From Coprenecus sp902388455 (GTDB lineage: Bacteria > Bacteroidota > Bacteroidia > Bacteroidales > UBA932), in assembly GCA_963931615.1 (NCBI GenBank), contig OZ007032.1:2046001-2110000 (forward strand): a stretch of 64,000 bases of DNA. The letters are read 5' to 3'. The notes below the pieces were generated by a model. It did not search any database. It was not told the DNA's origin and saw only the letters and a program-made list of their open reading frames with translations. The position numbers and the translations under genes are program-made. This document shows positions 1 through 9,617 of this stretch, in pieces. Every line of letters begins with the position of its first letter. Position 1 is the stretch's first letter.

Positions 1-1839
1 AACCTCCGCAAGGCCATGGAGGATGATAAGGATTCCACTATCGTAGAGTATGCCCTCACCACTGACGGAACCAAGGACGTGCCCTACGGCGGAAACAGCT
101 ACTCCGGTATCGACGACAGGGACACCAGCAAGAGATACTCCGCATGGGGACAGTGGTCTCCCGACTCCAGGCACTTCATCATGGAAAAATATGACATGAG
201 CAACATCGGTGAGCTCTGGGTGATCAACTCCACCGCCGAGCCCCGTCCCAAGCTCGAGACCTACAAGTACCAGATGCCCGGAGAGCCCGGTCCCAAGAGC
301 TACCTCATGCTCTTCGACATGCAGGACAAATCTTCCAAAGTACTCGACGTCTGGGCTTTCAAGGACCAGACCGTAAGCATCCACAGCAAGCCCTACACCA
401 CCAAGGACAGGTACAAGGACTATGTGGCTCCCGAATGGCTCGGTGACGCCTCGTCCTTCTACTTCACCCGCACCAGCCGCGACGAGCACCGTGTGGACAT
501 CTGCCGCTACTGGCTCGACACCGACTCCGTCCAGGTACTGATAGAGGAGCGTCTGAACACCTACATCGACGTATGCGACTTCGAGCTTCTGAAGGACGGC
601 CGGATCGTAATGCGCTCGGAGCGCAACGGCTGGGCCCAGCTCTACCTGCATGACAGCGACGGAGAGCTGATCCGTCCTCTTACAGAAGGCGCATACCACG
701 TTTCCGCCATCATGGGCGTGGACGAAAAGGGCGGCACAGTATTCTTCACCGCCAACGGCTATGACAAGAACGAGAACCCCTACTACAACCACCTCTTCCG
801 CGTCGGCCTCGACGGTTCCGGAGTGAAGATGCTCAACCCCGGCGACTTCTACAACAACAGCTGGATGCCCGATGACCTGAAATACTTCGTCAACAACGCC
901 TCCAGAGTAGACTCCGCTCCCGCCAACGCTCTCTACAGCGCCAACGGAACCAAGATCATGGACCTCGAGACCTGCGACCTGAGCCTCCTCTTCCAGGCCG
1001 GATACCAGTATCCCGAGATATTCAAGGCCAAGGCCGCTGACGGCGTCACAGACCTCTGGGGCGTCATCTACAAACCCTTCGACTTCGACTCCACCAAGCT
1101 CTACCCCATCATCGAGTACGTATATCCCGGTCCTCAGGTAGAGTCCACCAACTACACATGGAGCGCAGGCATGACCCGTACCGACCGCCTGGCACAGCTC
1201 GGATTCATCGTCGTTACAGTAGGTCATAGAGGAGGCCACCCCGACCGCTCTAAATGGTATCACAACTTCGGATACGGCAATATGCGCTACTACCCCCTCG
1301 CTGACCACAAATACGTAATTCAGAACCTTGCCGCCGAGCGCAAGTACATGGACATCAACAAAGTCGGCATCCACGGTCACTCCGGCGGAGGATTCATGTC
1401 CACAGCGGCCATCCTCACCTACCCTGACTTCTACAAGGCCGCCGTTTCATGTGCCGGCAACCACGACAACAACATCTACAACCGCTGGTGGAGCGAGACA
1501 CATCACGGAGTGAAGGAAAAAGTATCCGCCGACGGCGACACCACGTTCAACTACAGCATCGAGGCCAACCACCAGTTCGCCAAGAATCTCAAGGGACACC
1601 TCATGCTCGTGCACGGTGACATGGACAACAACGTCCATCCCGCCAACACTATCCGCGTAGCCGACGCCCTCATCCGCGCAAACAAGCGCTTCGAGATGCT
1701 TTACCTGCCCGGTCAGCGCCACGGCTTCGGCGACATGAACGAATACTTCTTCTGGAGGATGGCCGACTTCTTCAGCCGCTGGCTCATAGGCGACTGCGAG
1801 GAGGACGTGGACATCAGTCAGCTCAACAACGACCTATAA
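1..1839 (+). CDS. S9 family dipeptidyl peptidase (DPP-IV-like), 5' end outside window
   Basis: The reading frame is open from the first base, so the gene starts upstream and its signal peptide is not visible; 612 residues remain. The visible part holds the end of a beta-propeller domain and an alpha/beta-hydrolase domain. The catalytic triad is readable: Ser in GHSGGG (about residue 461 counted from base 1), Asp in HGDMDNN (about 540) and His in GQRHGFG (about 573). The order Ser-Asp-His and the HSGGG elbow fit the S9B dipeptidyl peptidase family, which removes dipeptides from peptide N-termini; in Bacteroidales these enzymes are usually exported and serve peptide feeding. A PfkB kinase follows 11 bases downstream and may be co-transcribed. 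A second, separate S9 peptidase lies at 38509-40596. Confidence 0.9.
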   Translation, partial: NLRKAMEDDKDSTIVEYALTTDGTKDVPYGGNSYSGIDDRDTSKRYSAWGQWSPDSRHFIMEKYDMSNIGELWVINSTAEPRPKLETYKYQMPGEPGPKSYLMLFDMQDKSSKVLDVWAFKDQTVSIHSKPYTTKDRYKDYVAPEWLGDASSFYFTRTSRDEHRVDICRYWLDTDSVQVLIEERLNTYIDVCDFELLKDGRIVMRSERNGWAQLYLHDSDGELIRPLTEGAYHVSAIMGVDEKGGTVFFTANGYDKNENPYYNHLFRVGLDGSGVKMLNPGDFYNNSWMPDDLKYFVNNASRVDSAPANALYSANGTKIMDLETCDLSLLFQAGYQYPEIFKAKAADGVTDLWGVIYKPFDFDSTKLYPIIEYVYPGPQVESTNYTWSAGMTRTDRLAQLGFIVVTVGHRGGHPDRSKWYHNFGYGNMRYYPLADHKYVIQNLAAERKYMDINKVGIHGHSGGGFMSTAAILTYPDFYKAAVSCAGNHDNNIYNRWWSETHHGVKEKVSADGDTTFNYSIEANHQFAKNLKGHLMLVHGDMDNNVHPANTIRVADALIRANKRFEMLYLPGQRHGFGDMNEYFFWRMADFFSRWLIGDCEEDVDISQLNNDL

Positions 1840-1850
1840 TCCGTCAAGGA

Positions 1851-2843
1851 ATGAAATCCATCCTCGGAATAGGCAACGCCCTTACAGACATACTCGCAGT
1901 GCTCCCCGATGACAGTCTGCTCCGGCAGTTCCACCTGCCGGTGGGGAGCATGCAGCATGTCGACAAGGAGACAGGCAATAAAATCTGGCAGGTACTCAAG
2001 AAAATAGGAGCGCAGTACGTGGCAGGAGGAGCGGCCGGCAACACCATCACCGGCACCGCCGTGTTCGGAATGCCCTCGGGATTTATCGGCAAGGTAGGAG
2101 ACGACGAGGTCGGCGCCCTCTACCGCTCGGATCAGGAGCGCAACGGCATCAAGTCGATACTCCTGACCGGCAGGGAGGACTCCGGAAGAGCCTCCGTCTT
2201 CATCACTCCGCCCAACGCCGAAAGGACATTCGCCACCTACCTCGGCGCCGCGCTTGAGCTCTGCCCCGAGGATCTGAATCCGGAGTATTTCACAGGATAC
2301 GATTATTTCTTCATAGAAGGATACTTAGTGCAGAACCAGCAGCTCCTGAGGCAGGCCGTCAGGCTTGCCCGGGAGGCCGGCTGCTACATCGCCATAGACA
2401 TGGCGTCATACAATGTAGTGGAGTCCAACGACACCTTCCTACACGACATCGTGGAGCAGTACGTCGACATAGTCTTCGCCAATGAGACCGAGGCCGCAAG
2501 CTTCACCCGGCAAGCCCCCCGCGAGGCCGTGGACATCATCGCCGGCATGTGCGACATCGCCGTCGTAAAGATAGGCGCCAAGGGTTCCTACATCAGGAGC
2601 GGGGACGAATTCCACCACATCGAAGCCTCCCCGGCCGATGTCAAGGACGCTACCGGAGCCGGAGACCTGTATGCCGCCGGCTTCCTCTACGCCCATGCAC
2701 TGGGTATGCCGCTGGACATCTGCGGGCGCGTAGGCTCCATCACCGCCTCCAAGGTAGTGGAGGTAGTGGGGCCCAAGATAGACATTCCGCGATGGAAAGC
2801 CGCCAAAAGAGAAATACGTGCGCTGATTGCCGAGAACTTATAA
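1851..2843 (+). CDS. PfkB-family carbohydrate/nucleoside kinase
   Basis: A 330-residue protein of the ribokinase/PfkB fold. The N-terminus starts with the usual GIGNALTDI strand-turn, the middle has the family substrate-binding region with GGAAGNT, and the C-terminal signature DATGAGD (about residues 268-274) carries the catalytic Asp and the anion hole. It phosphorylates a sugar or nucleoside with ATP. The length and NALTD-type start resemble the adenosine-kinase-like branch common in Bacteroidota, but the substrate cannot be read from sequence. The ATG at 1851 has a purine-rich AAGGA just upstream. It converges with the nad operon, and the two genes overlap tail-to-tail by six bases. Confidence 0.88.
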   Translation: MKSILGIGNALTDILAVLPDDSLLRQFHLPVGSMQHVDKETGNKIWQVLKKIGAQYVAGGAAGNTITGTAVFGMPSGFIGKVGDDEVGALYRSDQERNGIKSILLTGREDSGRASVFITPPNAERTFATYLGAALELCPEDLNPEYFTGYDYFFIEGYLVQNQQLLRQAVRLAREAGCYIAIDMASYNVVESNDTFLHDIVEQYVDIVFANETEAASFTRQAPREAVDIIAGMCDIAVVKIGAKGSYIRSGDEFHHIEASPADVKDATGAGDLYAAGFLYAHALGMPLDICGRVGSITASKVVEVVGPKIDIPRWKAAKREIRALIAENL

Positions 2844-4649
2844 TTCCAGCATCTTCTTAACAGGCGACGCTGCCTTCTGAGCTGTCTCGGAGGGCAGCGT
2901 TACTGTTTTGCGCGGGTTCTGATGCAGCAGGGTCTCGAAGAGAGAGAGCAGGGTAACTTTCTTCATATCTCCGCAGATCAGATCTTCCGACAGGGGAATC
3001 AGTTCCTTGTCCGGAGCCTCCTGTCTCAGACGGTGCATCACTCCGAGTTCCGTAGCTATGACAAACTGCCTGCAGTCCGACTCCCGCACGTGGCGGATGA
3101 TACCGGATGTAGAATAGAAGAAGCAGCGGGGATTGCCGGTAATCTTCGTATCACCCGAGCAGGCGGCCTCGGGATGAATGAGAATCTCTGCCTCGGGATA
3201 TTTCGTCAAAGCCTCATCTACCAGCCTGGAGGTAATCCGCTCGTGGACATGACAGCTGCCCTTCCACAAGTCCATCTTCAGGCCCGCCGTAGAATTGACA
3301 TACGCACCCAGATTGCGGTCGGGAGCGAAAAGCACAGGTCTGCCACCGGCCTGGGAGCAGACTGTCCGCGCCACTTCTACAGCATTGGCGGAAGTGCAGC
3401 ATATATCCGTAGCAGCCTTGGTCTGCGCTGTCGTATTGACATAGGATATCACCACTCCGTCCGAATGGCGTTTTCTCCACGCATGCAGATCCTCTCCGGT
3501 TATGCCGTCCGCCAGGGAACAGCCTGCGTCAGGGACAGGCAGGAGCACTTTCTTGCCGGGACAGAGCACGGCCGCCGTCTCAGCCATGAAGCGGACTCCG
3601 CAGAACACTATGACATCCGCATCTGCAGCAGCCGCCTTACGCGACAGTTCCAGGGAGTCCCCCACAAAGTCCGCAACATCCTGCACCTCTGCGGGCACAT
3701 AATAATGAGCCAGTATCACGGCATTGTGCCTGTGCTTCATCTCCTTTATAGCCTTTGTCAGATATTCCGGAGTAAGCTGGATATTCATACTGATGTCCAA
3801 GGCCTTGACGGTGTGCGTAAGAGCCCCGACGCTGATGAAGTCCACCCCTGTCTGCGCCACTTCACGCACCCTGTCGAGAGTCATGTTGCCTGATGCCTCG
3901 GTTTTGGCCCTGCCGCCGATAATATTCACTGCATCGCGCATCATGGGAGTGGACATATTGTCCAGCATGATGATGTCAGCCCGTGCGTCAAGAGCCTCCT
4001 TGACCTCGTCAAGCGTGGTGGCCTCGACCTCTACCTTTATACTTGAGGGCACCTTGGCACGCACCTGTTCCACGGCCCGGGCTATCGAGCCGGCCATCTT
4101 GATGTGATTGTCCTTGATCATGGCCATGTCGTACAGTCCCATGCGGTGATTGGTGCCGCCTCCGTCCTTTACAGCCATCTTGTCGGTAACTCTCATTCCC
4201 GGGGCGGTTTTGCGCGTGTCGAGCAGACGGGTATGCGTGCCCTTGAGCTCAGCCACGTACTTAGCAGTCTCGGTAGCTATACCGGACATCCTCTGAAAAA
4301 AGTTAAGTGCCGTCCTCTCCGCCTTGAGCAGAGCCGGATAGCTGCCTTCCACTCGGAGTATCACATCCCCCTTGCTCACTCTGTCCCCGTCATGGAGCAT
4401 CGGTGTCAGCACTATGTCATTCTGGAAACGGCGGAATACCCTTTCCACTATCGGAAGGCCGGAGATTACCCCGTCAGCCTTGGCCGTCATGGTGGCCACT
4501 GCCGCTGTAGACTCCGGAATAATCGAGTCTGTGGTAACGTCCCCCGAGGCTATGTCCTCGTCAATTGCCAGATCTATCAATCTGTCCACCAGTTCTTCCC
4601 GGCGGAGCTGCTCTGTCGTCATATCTTTCTGTATTTTATTGTTGTTCAT
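2838..4649 (-). CDS. nadC-nadA: Fused quinolinate phosphoribosyltransferase-quinolinate synthase (NadC-NadA)
   Basis: One continuous 603-codon frame encodes two whole enzymes. Residues about 12-291 are NadC: RTALNFFQRMSG (112-123), the phosphate-binding RKTAPGMR (146-153), GGGTNHR (163-169), MIKDNH (177-182) and a normal NadC end at ALDISMNIQ. Residues about 292-603 are NadA: NAVILAHYY (309-317), FMAETA (354-359) and three Cys placed as the [4Fe-4S] ligands: GCSLADG (C377), KGSCHVHE (C466) and DLICGD (C559). NadA condenses iminoaspartate with dihydroxyacetone phosphate; NadC turns the quinolinate into nicotinate mononucleotide. The ATG overlaps the end of nadB by 14 bases. Both halves are full length with all key residues, so this looks like a working bifunctional enzyme. 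NadA and NadC are normally separate, so this order of fusion is unusual. Confidence 0.93.
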   Translation of the reverse strand: MNNNKIQKDMTTEQLRREELVDRLIDLAIDEDIASGDVTTDSIIPESTAAVATMTAKADGVISGLPIVERVFRRFQNDIVLTPMLHDGDRVSKGDVILRVEGSYPALLKAERTALNFFQRMSGIATETAKYVAELKGTHTRLLDTRKTAPGMRVTDKMAVKDGGGTNHRMGLYDMAMIKDNHIKMAGSIARAVEQVRAKVPSSIKVEVEATTLDEVKEALDARADIIMLDNMSTPMMRDAVNIIGGRAKTEASGNMTLDRVREVAQTGVDFISVGALTHTVKALDISMNIQLTPEYLTKAIKEMKHRHNAVILAHYYVPAEVQDVADFVGDSLELSRKAAAADADVIVFCGVRFMAETAAVLCPGKKVLLPVPDAGCSLADGITGEDLHAWRKRHSDGVVISYVNTTAQTKAATDICCTSANAVEVARTVCSQAGGRPVLFAPDRNLGAYVNSTAGLKMDLWKGSCHVHERITSRLVDEALTKYPEAEILIHPEAACSGDTKITGNPRCFFYSTSGIIRHVRESDCRQFVIATELGVMHRLRQEAPDKELIPLSEDLICGDMKKVTLLSLFETLLHQNPRKTVTLPSETAQKAASPVKKMLEL

Positions 4650-6201
4650 TTACTTTTCTGGTAGACAGCTTTTCTCCTGCCCGCTGCACAGTATGCACCG
4701 CGAACTCTTCCCGCAGCTGTGGATAGTCCTCCCTGTAATGCCCTCCGCGGCTCTCCCTGCGGAAACGGGCGCCGGTCATAATCAGCCGTGCCACTGTCAG
4801 CAGCTTGCGTGAAGCCTCGTCATAGTACTCGTTCCGCTCGGGTCCCAGCTCCCTCAGTTCCTTCTTCACCAGATTGAGACCCGTGGAGAGCAGCAGCTCC
4901 GAACGGATGATGCCGGAACAGTTGTTCATCATGTGGGCAATCTGCCGCTTGAGGGCGAAATACCTCTCCGCCTGCGATTCATCCTTATGATAAAGCTTCG
5001 CGAAATGAGGAATCCTGTCCAGAGGGCCGGCCTCGACCGACCTCTCTATGGCCCTGCGCCCGAATACGAGGCACTCTATCAAAGAATTGGAAGCCAAGCG
5101 GTTGGCTCCCATTATACCGGTGGAGGCAATCTCTCCGCACACATAAAGCCGGCTTATATCGGAGCGTCCCCACAGATCCGAGGCCACCCCTCCCACGGTG
5201 TAATGAGCTGCAGGGGCGACCGGTATCCTGTCGGTAAGGTCGTATCCATACTCAGCGCACTTTGCCAGGATATTGGGGAAACGGCAGCGGATCTTGTCAG
5301 GGTCCAGATGCTTCAGGGACAATATCACATACGGCCTGTCGTCCAGAGCCATCTGCTTGAAGATCGACCGTGCCACTATATCCCTCGGAGCCAGCTCCGC
5401 CAGCTCGTGTATGGGAAGCATGAAACGCCGTCCCTCCTTGTCCAGCAGGTATGCGCCTTCTCCCCTCACCGCCTCACTTATAAGGAATGCCTTCGGTGAG
5501 TCCTCTATATACAGGGATGTAGGATGGAACTGGATAAACTCCATGTCGACTATCCGGCAGCCGGCCTTGTAGGCCATGGCAATACCGTCTCCTATCGTAG
5601 TCTCAGGGTTGGTGGTTCGGGTATAGATGGCGGAAGTACCTCCTGAGGTCAGGAAGGTGTGCTCTGCATAGATAAGTTCCTCGCATCCTTTCTCCTCGTC
5701 CCAGCAGCGCACCCCATAGCAGACCCCGTTCTCAGTCAGAAAGTCGATTACCGACATGTTCTCCCTTATCGTTATATTCGGATCGGACTGCACCTTCGAT
5801 ATCAGGAACTCCGTGATATAACGGCCGGTGGAATCTCCTCCGGCATGGAGAATGCGCTTACGGTGATGCCCGCCCTCCAGACCGAGGGACAGCTTTCCGT
5901 TCTCGGTGTCGAACTTCATGCCCTCCGCGATAATCTCCTTGATGCGCTGCGGTCCCTCCTGCACCAGTACCTCCACCGCCCTGTTCTCGCACAGGCCGCG
6001 CCCTGCGATAACGGTATCGGTAAAATGAATCTCGGGATTGTCCTCGATATCAGTAACTGCGGCTATCCCGCCCTGGGCATTGTAGGAGTTGCTGTCCCTC
6101 AGGGCCTTTTTAGTGACCACCAGAACAGGGCCGTAAGCCGATGCCTTATGAGCGGCATACAGTCCCGCCAATCCAGAGCCTATGACCAAATATTTCCACA
6201 T
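4636..6201 (-). CDS. nadB: L-aspartate oxidase
   Basis: NadB oxidises L-aspartate to iminoaspartate with FAD, the first step of de novo NAD synthesis; the product is unstable and is used directly by NadA. The 521-residue protein begins MWKYLVIGSGLAGLYAA, an FAD-binding Rossmann motif at the N-terminus, which is why the ATG at 6201 is preferred over an in-frame upstream start that would lie inside tsaE. Further signatures are the SYNAQGGIA stretch near residue 45, EGGHHRKRILH near 120, the HPTSLY segment of the active site near 245, and APAAHYTVGG near 345. It is followed with a 14-base overlap by the NadC-NadA fusion, so substrate, synthase and transferase are made from one transcript. Confidence 0.95.
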   Translation of the reverse strand: MWKYLVIGSGLAGLYAAHKASAYGPVLVVTKKALRDSNSYNAQGGIAAVTDIEDNPEIHFTDTVIAGRGLCENRAVEVLVQEGPQRIKEIIAEGMKFDTENGKLSLGLEGGHHRKRILHAGGDSTGRYITEFLISKVQSDPNITIRENMSVIDFLTENGVCYGVRCWDEEKGCEELIYAEHTFLTSGGTSAIYTRTTNPETTIGDGIAMAYKAGCRIVDMEFIQFHPTSLYIEDSPKAFLISEAVRGEGAYLLDKEGRRFMLPIHELAELAPRDIVARSIFKQMALDDRPYVILSLKHLDPDKIRCRFPNILAKCAEYGYDLTDRIPVAPAAHYTVGGVASDLWGRSDISRLYVCGEIASTGIMGANRLASNSLIECLVFGRRAIERSVEAGPLDRIPHFAKLYHKDESQAERYFALKRQIAHMMNNCSGIIRSELLLSTGLNLVKKELRELGPERNEYYDEASRKLLTVARLIMTGARFRRESRGGHYREDYPQLREEFAVHTVQRAGEKLSTRKVNEQQ

Positions 6202-6226
6202 ATCAGCTGTTATTTCAATTTCAATA

Positions 6227-6640
6227 TCAGAACGTAACAGTACGGGAACCGTCCTCTTCCTCGACAATGCTCACTCTCAGAGCATCCTCCGGCAACAGCT
6301 CCTCAATCTTCTCAGGCCACTCCATAAGGCATATCCCGCCGCTGTCGAGATATTCTTCATATCCGATGTCCAGTACCTCGGACAGCTTCTCTATCCTATA
6401 AAAATCAAAATGGAACACCGGCGTACCGTCCGAAGCGCGGTACTCGTTGACGATAGTGAACGTCGGACTGGCGACCTCGTCCCCTACACCGAGGACCGAG
6501 CATACAGCCGAGATGAAAGTCGTCTTACCGGCACCCATCCGGCCGTAAAAAGCATAGACCGTCACTCCTTGCGTCTGACGCAGGAACTCACGGGCAGCAT
6601 CTTCTATGCAGGAGATATTCTGAATACTGATTTTTCCCAT
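6227..6640 (-). CDS. tsaE: tRNA threonylcarbamoyladenosine biosynthesis ATPase TsaE
   Basis: A 137-residue P-loop ATPase that supports the TsaB-TsaD complex in making the t6A modification at position 37 of ANN-decoding tRNAs. The Walker A motif is GRMGAGKTTF (about residues 33-42); the family hallmark SPTFTIVNEY follows near residue 78, then the FHFDFYRI strand and LMEWPEKI. Length is typical. It lies between comM (23 bases upstream) and nadB (25 bases downstream) on the same strand and is probably co-transcribed with them. Confidence 0.93.
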   Translation of the reverse strand: MGKISIQNISCIEDAAREFLRQTQGVTVYAFYGRMGAGKTTFISAVCSVLGVGDEVASPTFTIVNEYRASDGTPVFHFDFYRIEKLSEVLDIGYEEYLDSGGICLMEWPEKIEELLPEDALRVSIVEEEDGSRTVTF

Positions 6641-6663
6641 ACCTGTAGTATAAAGATGTAAAA

Positions 6664-8199
6664 TTAAACATTTTCCGGGAATCTGTACTGCACGGCCTCC
6701 GAAATATGCTCAATTTTTATACTCTCCTCCCCCGACATATCAGCTATCGTACGGGCAACCTTCAAAACTCTCACATAACCTCTGGCCGACAGACGGTAAC
6801 TGTCCATCAATCTCTGGAGAAAAGCGCCCTCTGCCTTTCCCACAGCACAATAACGCAGCAGATGCGACGGCAGCATCTGAGCATTGGTATGGATACCCTC
6901 ACCGCCGAACCGCCTTTCCTGGATTTCCCGGACGCAGGCCACCCTCCGTGCAATTTCCCGGCTGCTCTCCCGGCCCGGCACTGCCGACATGGCAGAGCTG
7001 TCCACCGCCTTAACGTTGATATTCAAGTCCATTCTATCCAGAAGAGGTCCCGAGACCCTGGTTCTGTAACGGTGTATCTGCCCTGGAGAACACGTACACC
7101 TGCCGTCATCCTCCCCGGCATATCCGCATGGACAGGGATTCATAGACGCAACCAGCATGAATGAAGCCGGATACGTCACTTTATACCTGGCTCTGGAAAT
7201 AACTATCTTCCTGTCCTCCAAAGGCTGCCGCAACACATCGAGAGTCCCGGGTGAAAACTGGGCAATCTCATCCAGGCAGAGGATCCCGTTATGGGCCAGC
7301 GAAATCTCTCCCGGCATAGCTTTGGAACCACCCCCGACCATGGCTGCCGTACTGGCAGTATGATGCGGCGAACGGTAGGGACGTGAAGCCAGCAAGCCGG
7401 AATCCTCCCTTAGCAAACCACTGACCGAATAGATCATGCTGGTCTCGATGGCCTCCTCCCTCGTCATAGGCGGCAGTATAGAAGCCATACACTTGGACAT
7501 CAAGCTCTTTCCTGACCCTGGAGGCCCGAAGAGCAGAACATTGTGCCCTCCACAGGCAGCTATCTCCAGCCCTCGTCTGGCAAACGGCTGTCCGGCCACA
7601 TCAGAGAAATCGCAACCTCCTTCCACCGCCGAGGGCCGGTACTCCCGGCTCCTGACTTCGAAGGCCGATGCTGCCTCACCACCGCCCAGCACCACCGCCA
7701 TCTCCTTCAGGTCCGACACACCGAATATCCTCACTCCCTCTGCCCACGATGCCTCCTGCGCCGACTCCTTCGGAACCACCACGCAGTCATATCCCATTCC
7801 CGCTGCCTGCACAGCTATCGGAAGAGCCCCGCGGACCCTGCGCAGCCGCCCGTCCAGGGACAGTTCCCCCATAATAAGATAACGATCCGGCTCAGGGAAG
7901 AACATCTGTCCTGACGCCGCCAGCATAGCCACGGCGATTGCCGCATCATATCCGGACCCTTCCTTCTTAATATCAGCCGGAGCCATGTTGACCACCGTCT
8001 TCCTTCCCGGGATTATGAATCCGTTGCGCTGCATCGCTGTGGTCACGCGCAGCAGGGACTCCCGCACCGCATTGTCCGGCAATCCTACCAGAAAAATTCC
8101 GATACCCGGTGTGATGGAGACCTCCACCGTCACCCGTACTACATCGATTCCGACACATGTCGCACTGTAAGTCCTGTATAGATTTCCTCCGTCACTCAT
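6664..8199 (-). CDS. comM: YifB/ComM-family Mg-chelatase-like AAA+ ATPase
   Basis: A 511-residue AAA+ protein with the ComM architecture: an N-terminal Lon-substrate-like (S5-fold) domain (residues 1-170), the magnesium-chelatase AAA+ core with Walker A GPPGSGKS near 230 and Walker B LCLDEIAQF near 308, and a C-terminal helical domain. The Cys-rich NPCPCGYAG and CTCSP motifs near 358-372 are diagnostic of the family. In naturally competent Gram-negative bacteria ComM is a branch-migration helicase for integrating transformed DNA; it is also widespread in species not known to be competent. An 8-bp inverted repeat lies just upstream of the start (8200-8225). Confidence 0.92.
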   Translation of the reverse strand: MSDGGNLYRTYSATCVGIDVVRVTVEVSITPGIGIFLVGLPDNAVRESLLRVTTAMQRNGFIIPGRKTVVNMAPADIKKEGSGYDAAIAVAMLAASGQMFFPEPDRYLIMGELSLDGRLRRVRGALPIAVQAAGMGYDCVVVPKESAQEASWAEGVRIFGVSDLKEMAVVLGGGEAASAFEVRSREYRPSAVEGGCDFSDVAGQPFARRGLEIAACGGHNVLLFGPPGSGKSLMSKCMASILPPMTREEAIETSMIYSVSGLLREDSGLLASRPYRSPHHTASTAAMVGGGSKAMPGEISLAHNGILCLDEIAQFSPGTLDVLRQPLEDRKIVISRARYKVTYPASFMLVASMNPCPCGYAGEDDGRCTCSPGQIHRYRTRVSGPLLDRMDLNINVKAVDSSAMSAVPGRESSREIARRVACVREIQERRFGGEGIHTNAQMLPSHLLRYCAVGKAEGAFLQRLMDSYRLSARGYVRVLKVARTIADMSGEESIKIEHISEAVQYRFPENV

Positions 8200-8225
8200 A
8201 GCATCTGAACTGTTTTGCAGATGCT
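8200..8225. repeat. Inverted repeat abutting the comM start
   Basis: AGCATCTG (8200-8207) is repeated as CAGATGCT (8218-8225) around a 10-base loop, immediately upstream of the comM start at 8199. In the mRNA it would put a small hairpin against the initiation region. The stem is short and chance is possible. Confidence 0.4.
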
Positions 8226-8301
8226 AAATTATACTGCACGGAGCACAGTCGCAACTCACAAATGGCAGATAATTTACAGACTTGGCTATTCTAAAAAAAC
8301 A

Positions 8302-9570
8302 TTACGCGTTTTTAAAAATATGCTCAATTATTTTATCTGATGCACCTAGATGGCTCTCCACATATTGGGAGCATATAAGAGACGGACGGTCAAGCTGTTC
8401 GGGGTAATCCACCCATTGTTCCAGCAAAGGACGCAATTCTTTCCACGAAGAAATGCTGAAAGCTCCGCCAAGAGAAACCAGATCCCGCGCTTCCTGAAAT
8501 TTCTCATAATGCGGACCGAAGACAACAGGGCAGCCGTATATGGCAGCCTCCAGGATATTGTGGATACCGCTGCTGGAGAATCCTCCCCCGATATAAGCGA
8601 AACTGCCGTACTTGTATATTTTAGACAGCATACCCACAGTATCTATAACCAGGATGACCGCAGCATCAGCGGCCTCCCGCCACTCGGCACTGTCTTTCCC
8701 AGCACACTTGGAATAAAGTATCAGAGGGAAACCGGCGAACATATTCTGTATGCGCTTGATGTGGGAAGTATCCACCTCATGAGGAACCAGTATGAGTTTG
8801 GCATCCGTGACGGCATGCAGAGATTTGGATATCACATACTCATCCTCATCCCATGTACTTCCGGCCACCCACACCCTGTGCTCTCCTATAAAAGCCTCCA
8901 TCACCTCATTATGCAGATCATTATTCCGGCACACCGCCTGAACTTGATCAAAACGGGTATCACCTGCTATAACCGCATTGTTCACTCCGATACCGGCCAA
9001 AAGCCTGCGGGACTCCTCGTTCTGGACAAACGGTGTAGTATAACAGCGGAGGACCTTGCGCATAAATACCCCGTACCAATGAAAGAACACCTGGTTGGGG
9101 CGGAAGATCGCAGAAATTATATACGTATCCACTCCTCTTTCCTTGAGCTTCGTAAGATAATTGTACCAAAACTCGTACTTGACGAAAATGGCAGTCGACG
9201 GCTGCACCGCATCCAAAAATCTCCTGGCATTGCGGCTGGTGTCCATCGGCAGATAAAACACTGCGTCGGCACAGCTGTAGTTCTTCCTAAGTTCATAGCC
9301 CGAAGGAGAGAAAAACGTCAAGACGATAAAACTTTCCGGAGACATTTCCCTAATCCTTTCTATCAGAGGTCTTGCCTGCTCAAACTCCCCTACGGACGAG
9401 CAGTGGAACCAGACAGTCCGTCTATCCCCGCGTCCGCTCATCTTCTCCTGAATACAGCTTATGATGTTCTTCCTACCGGACACGAAGAGTGCGGCCTTAT
9501 GATTGAAAAGGCCCAGAATCCTGGCACAGAAGAAATACACCAGAATGCCTATACCGTATAAAAGTCTCAC
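8302..9570 (-). CDS. waaA: 3-deoxy-D-manno-octulosonic acid (Kdo) transferase
   Basis: WaaA/KdtA moves Kdo from CMP-Kdo to lipid A precursor on the cytoplasmic face of the inner membrane, an essential step of LPS core synthesis. The 422-residue protein begins with a hydrophobic membrane anchor (residues 1-22), followed by the family signature HCSSVGEFEQARP near residue 55, TFFSPSGYE near 86 and PMDTSRNARRFL near 107. The C-terminal GT-B half shows AYIGGGFSSSGIHNILE near 325 and PVVFGPHY near 346. It is transcribed alone, divergently from mlaE, with a TAnnTTTG box 18 bases upstream. Confidence 0.94.
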   Translation of the reverse strand: MRLLYGIGILVYFFCARILGLFNHKAALFVSGRKNIISCIQEKMSGRGDRRTVWFHCSSVGEFEQARPLIERIREMSPESFIVLTFFSPSGYELRKNYSCADAVFYLPMDTSRNARRFLDAVQPSTAIFVKYEFWYNYLTKLKERGVDTYIISAIFRPNQVFFHWYGVFMRKVLRCYTTPFVQNEESRRLLAGIGVNNAVIAGDTRFDQVQAVCRNNDLHNEVMEAFIGEHRVWVAGSTWDEDEYVISKSLHAVTDAKLILVPHEVDTSHIKRIQNMFAGFPLILYSKCAGKDSAEWREAADAAVILVIDTVGMLSKIYKYGSFAYIGGGFSSSGIHNILEAAIYGCPVVFGPHYEKFQEARDLVSLGGAFSISSWKELRPLLEQWVDYPEQLDRPSLICSQYVESHLGASDKIIEHIFKNA

Positions 9571-9588
9571 TCACTATAAATTTGGCCG

Positions 9589-9596
9589 CAAATGTA
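9589..9596 (-). promoter_or_regulatory. Candidate -7 promoter box of waaA
   Basis: The minus strand reads TACATTTG, a match to the Bacteroidota -7 consensus TAnnTTTG, 18 bases upstream of the waaA ATG. No clear -33 TTG is seen. Confidence 0.5.
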
Positions 9597-9617
9597 AGAA
9601 CAAAAACCTAAAATTCG

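Noticed and set aside
6202..6267. Longer N-terminus for NadB
   Set aside because: It would overlap the end of tsaE and push the FAD-binding motif away from the N-terminus, where it sits in the family.
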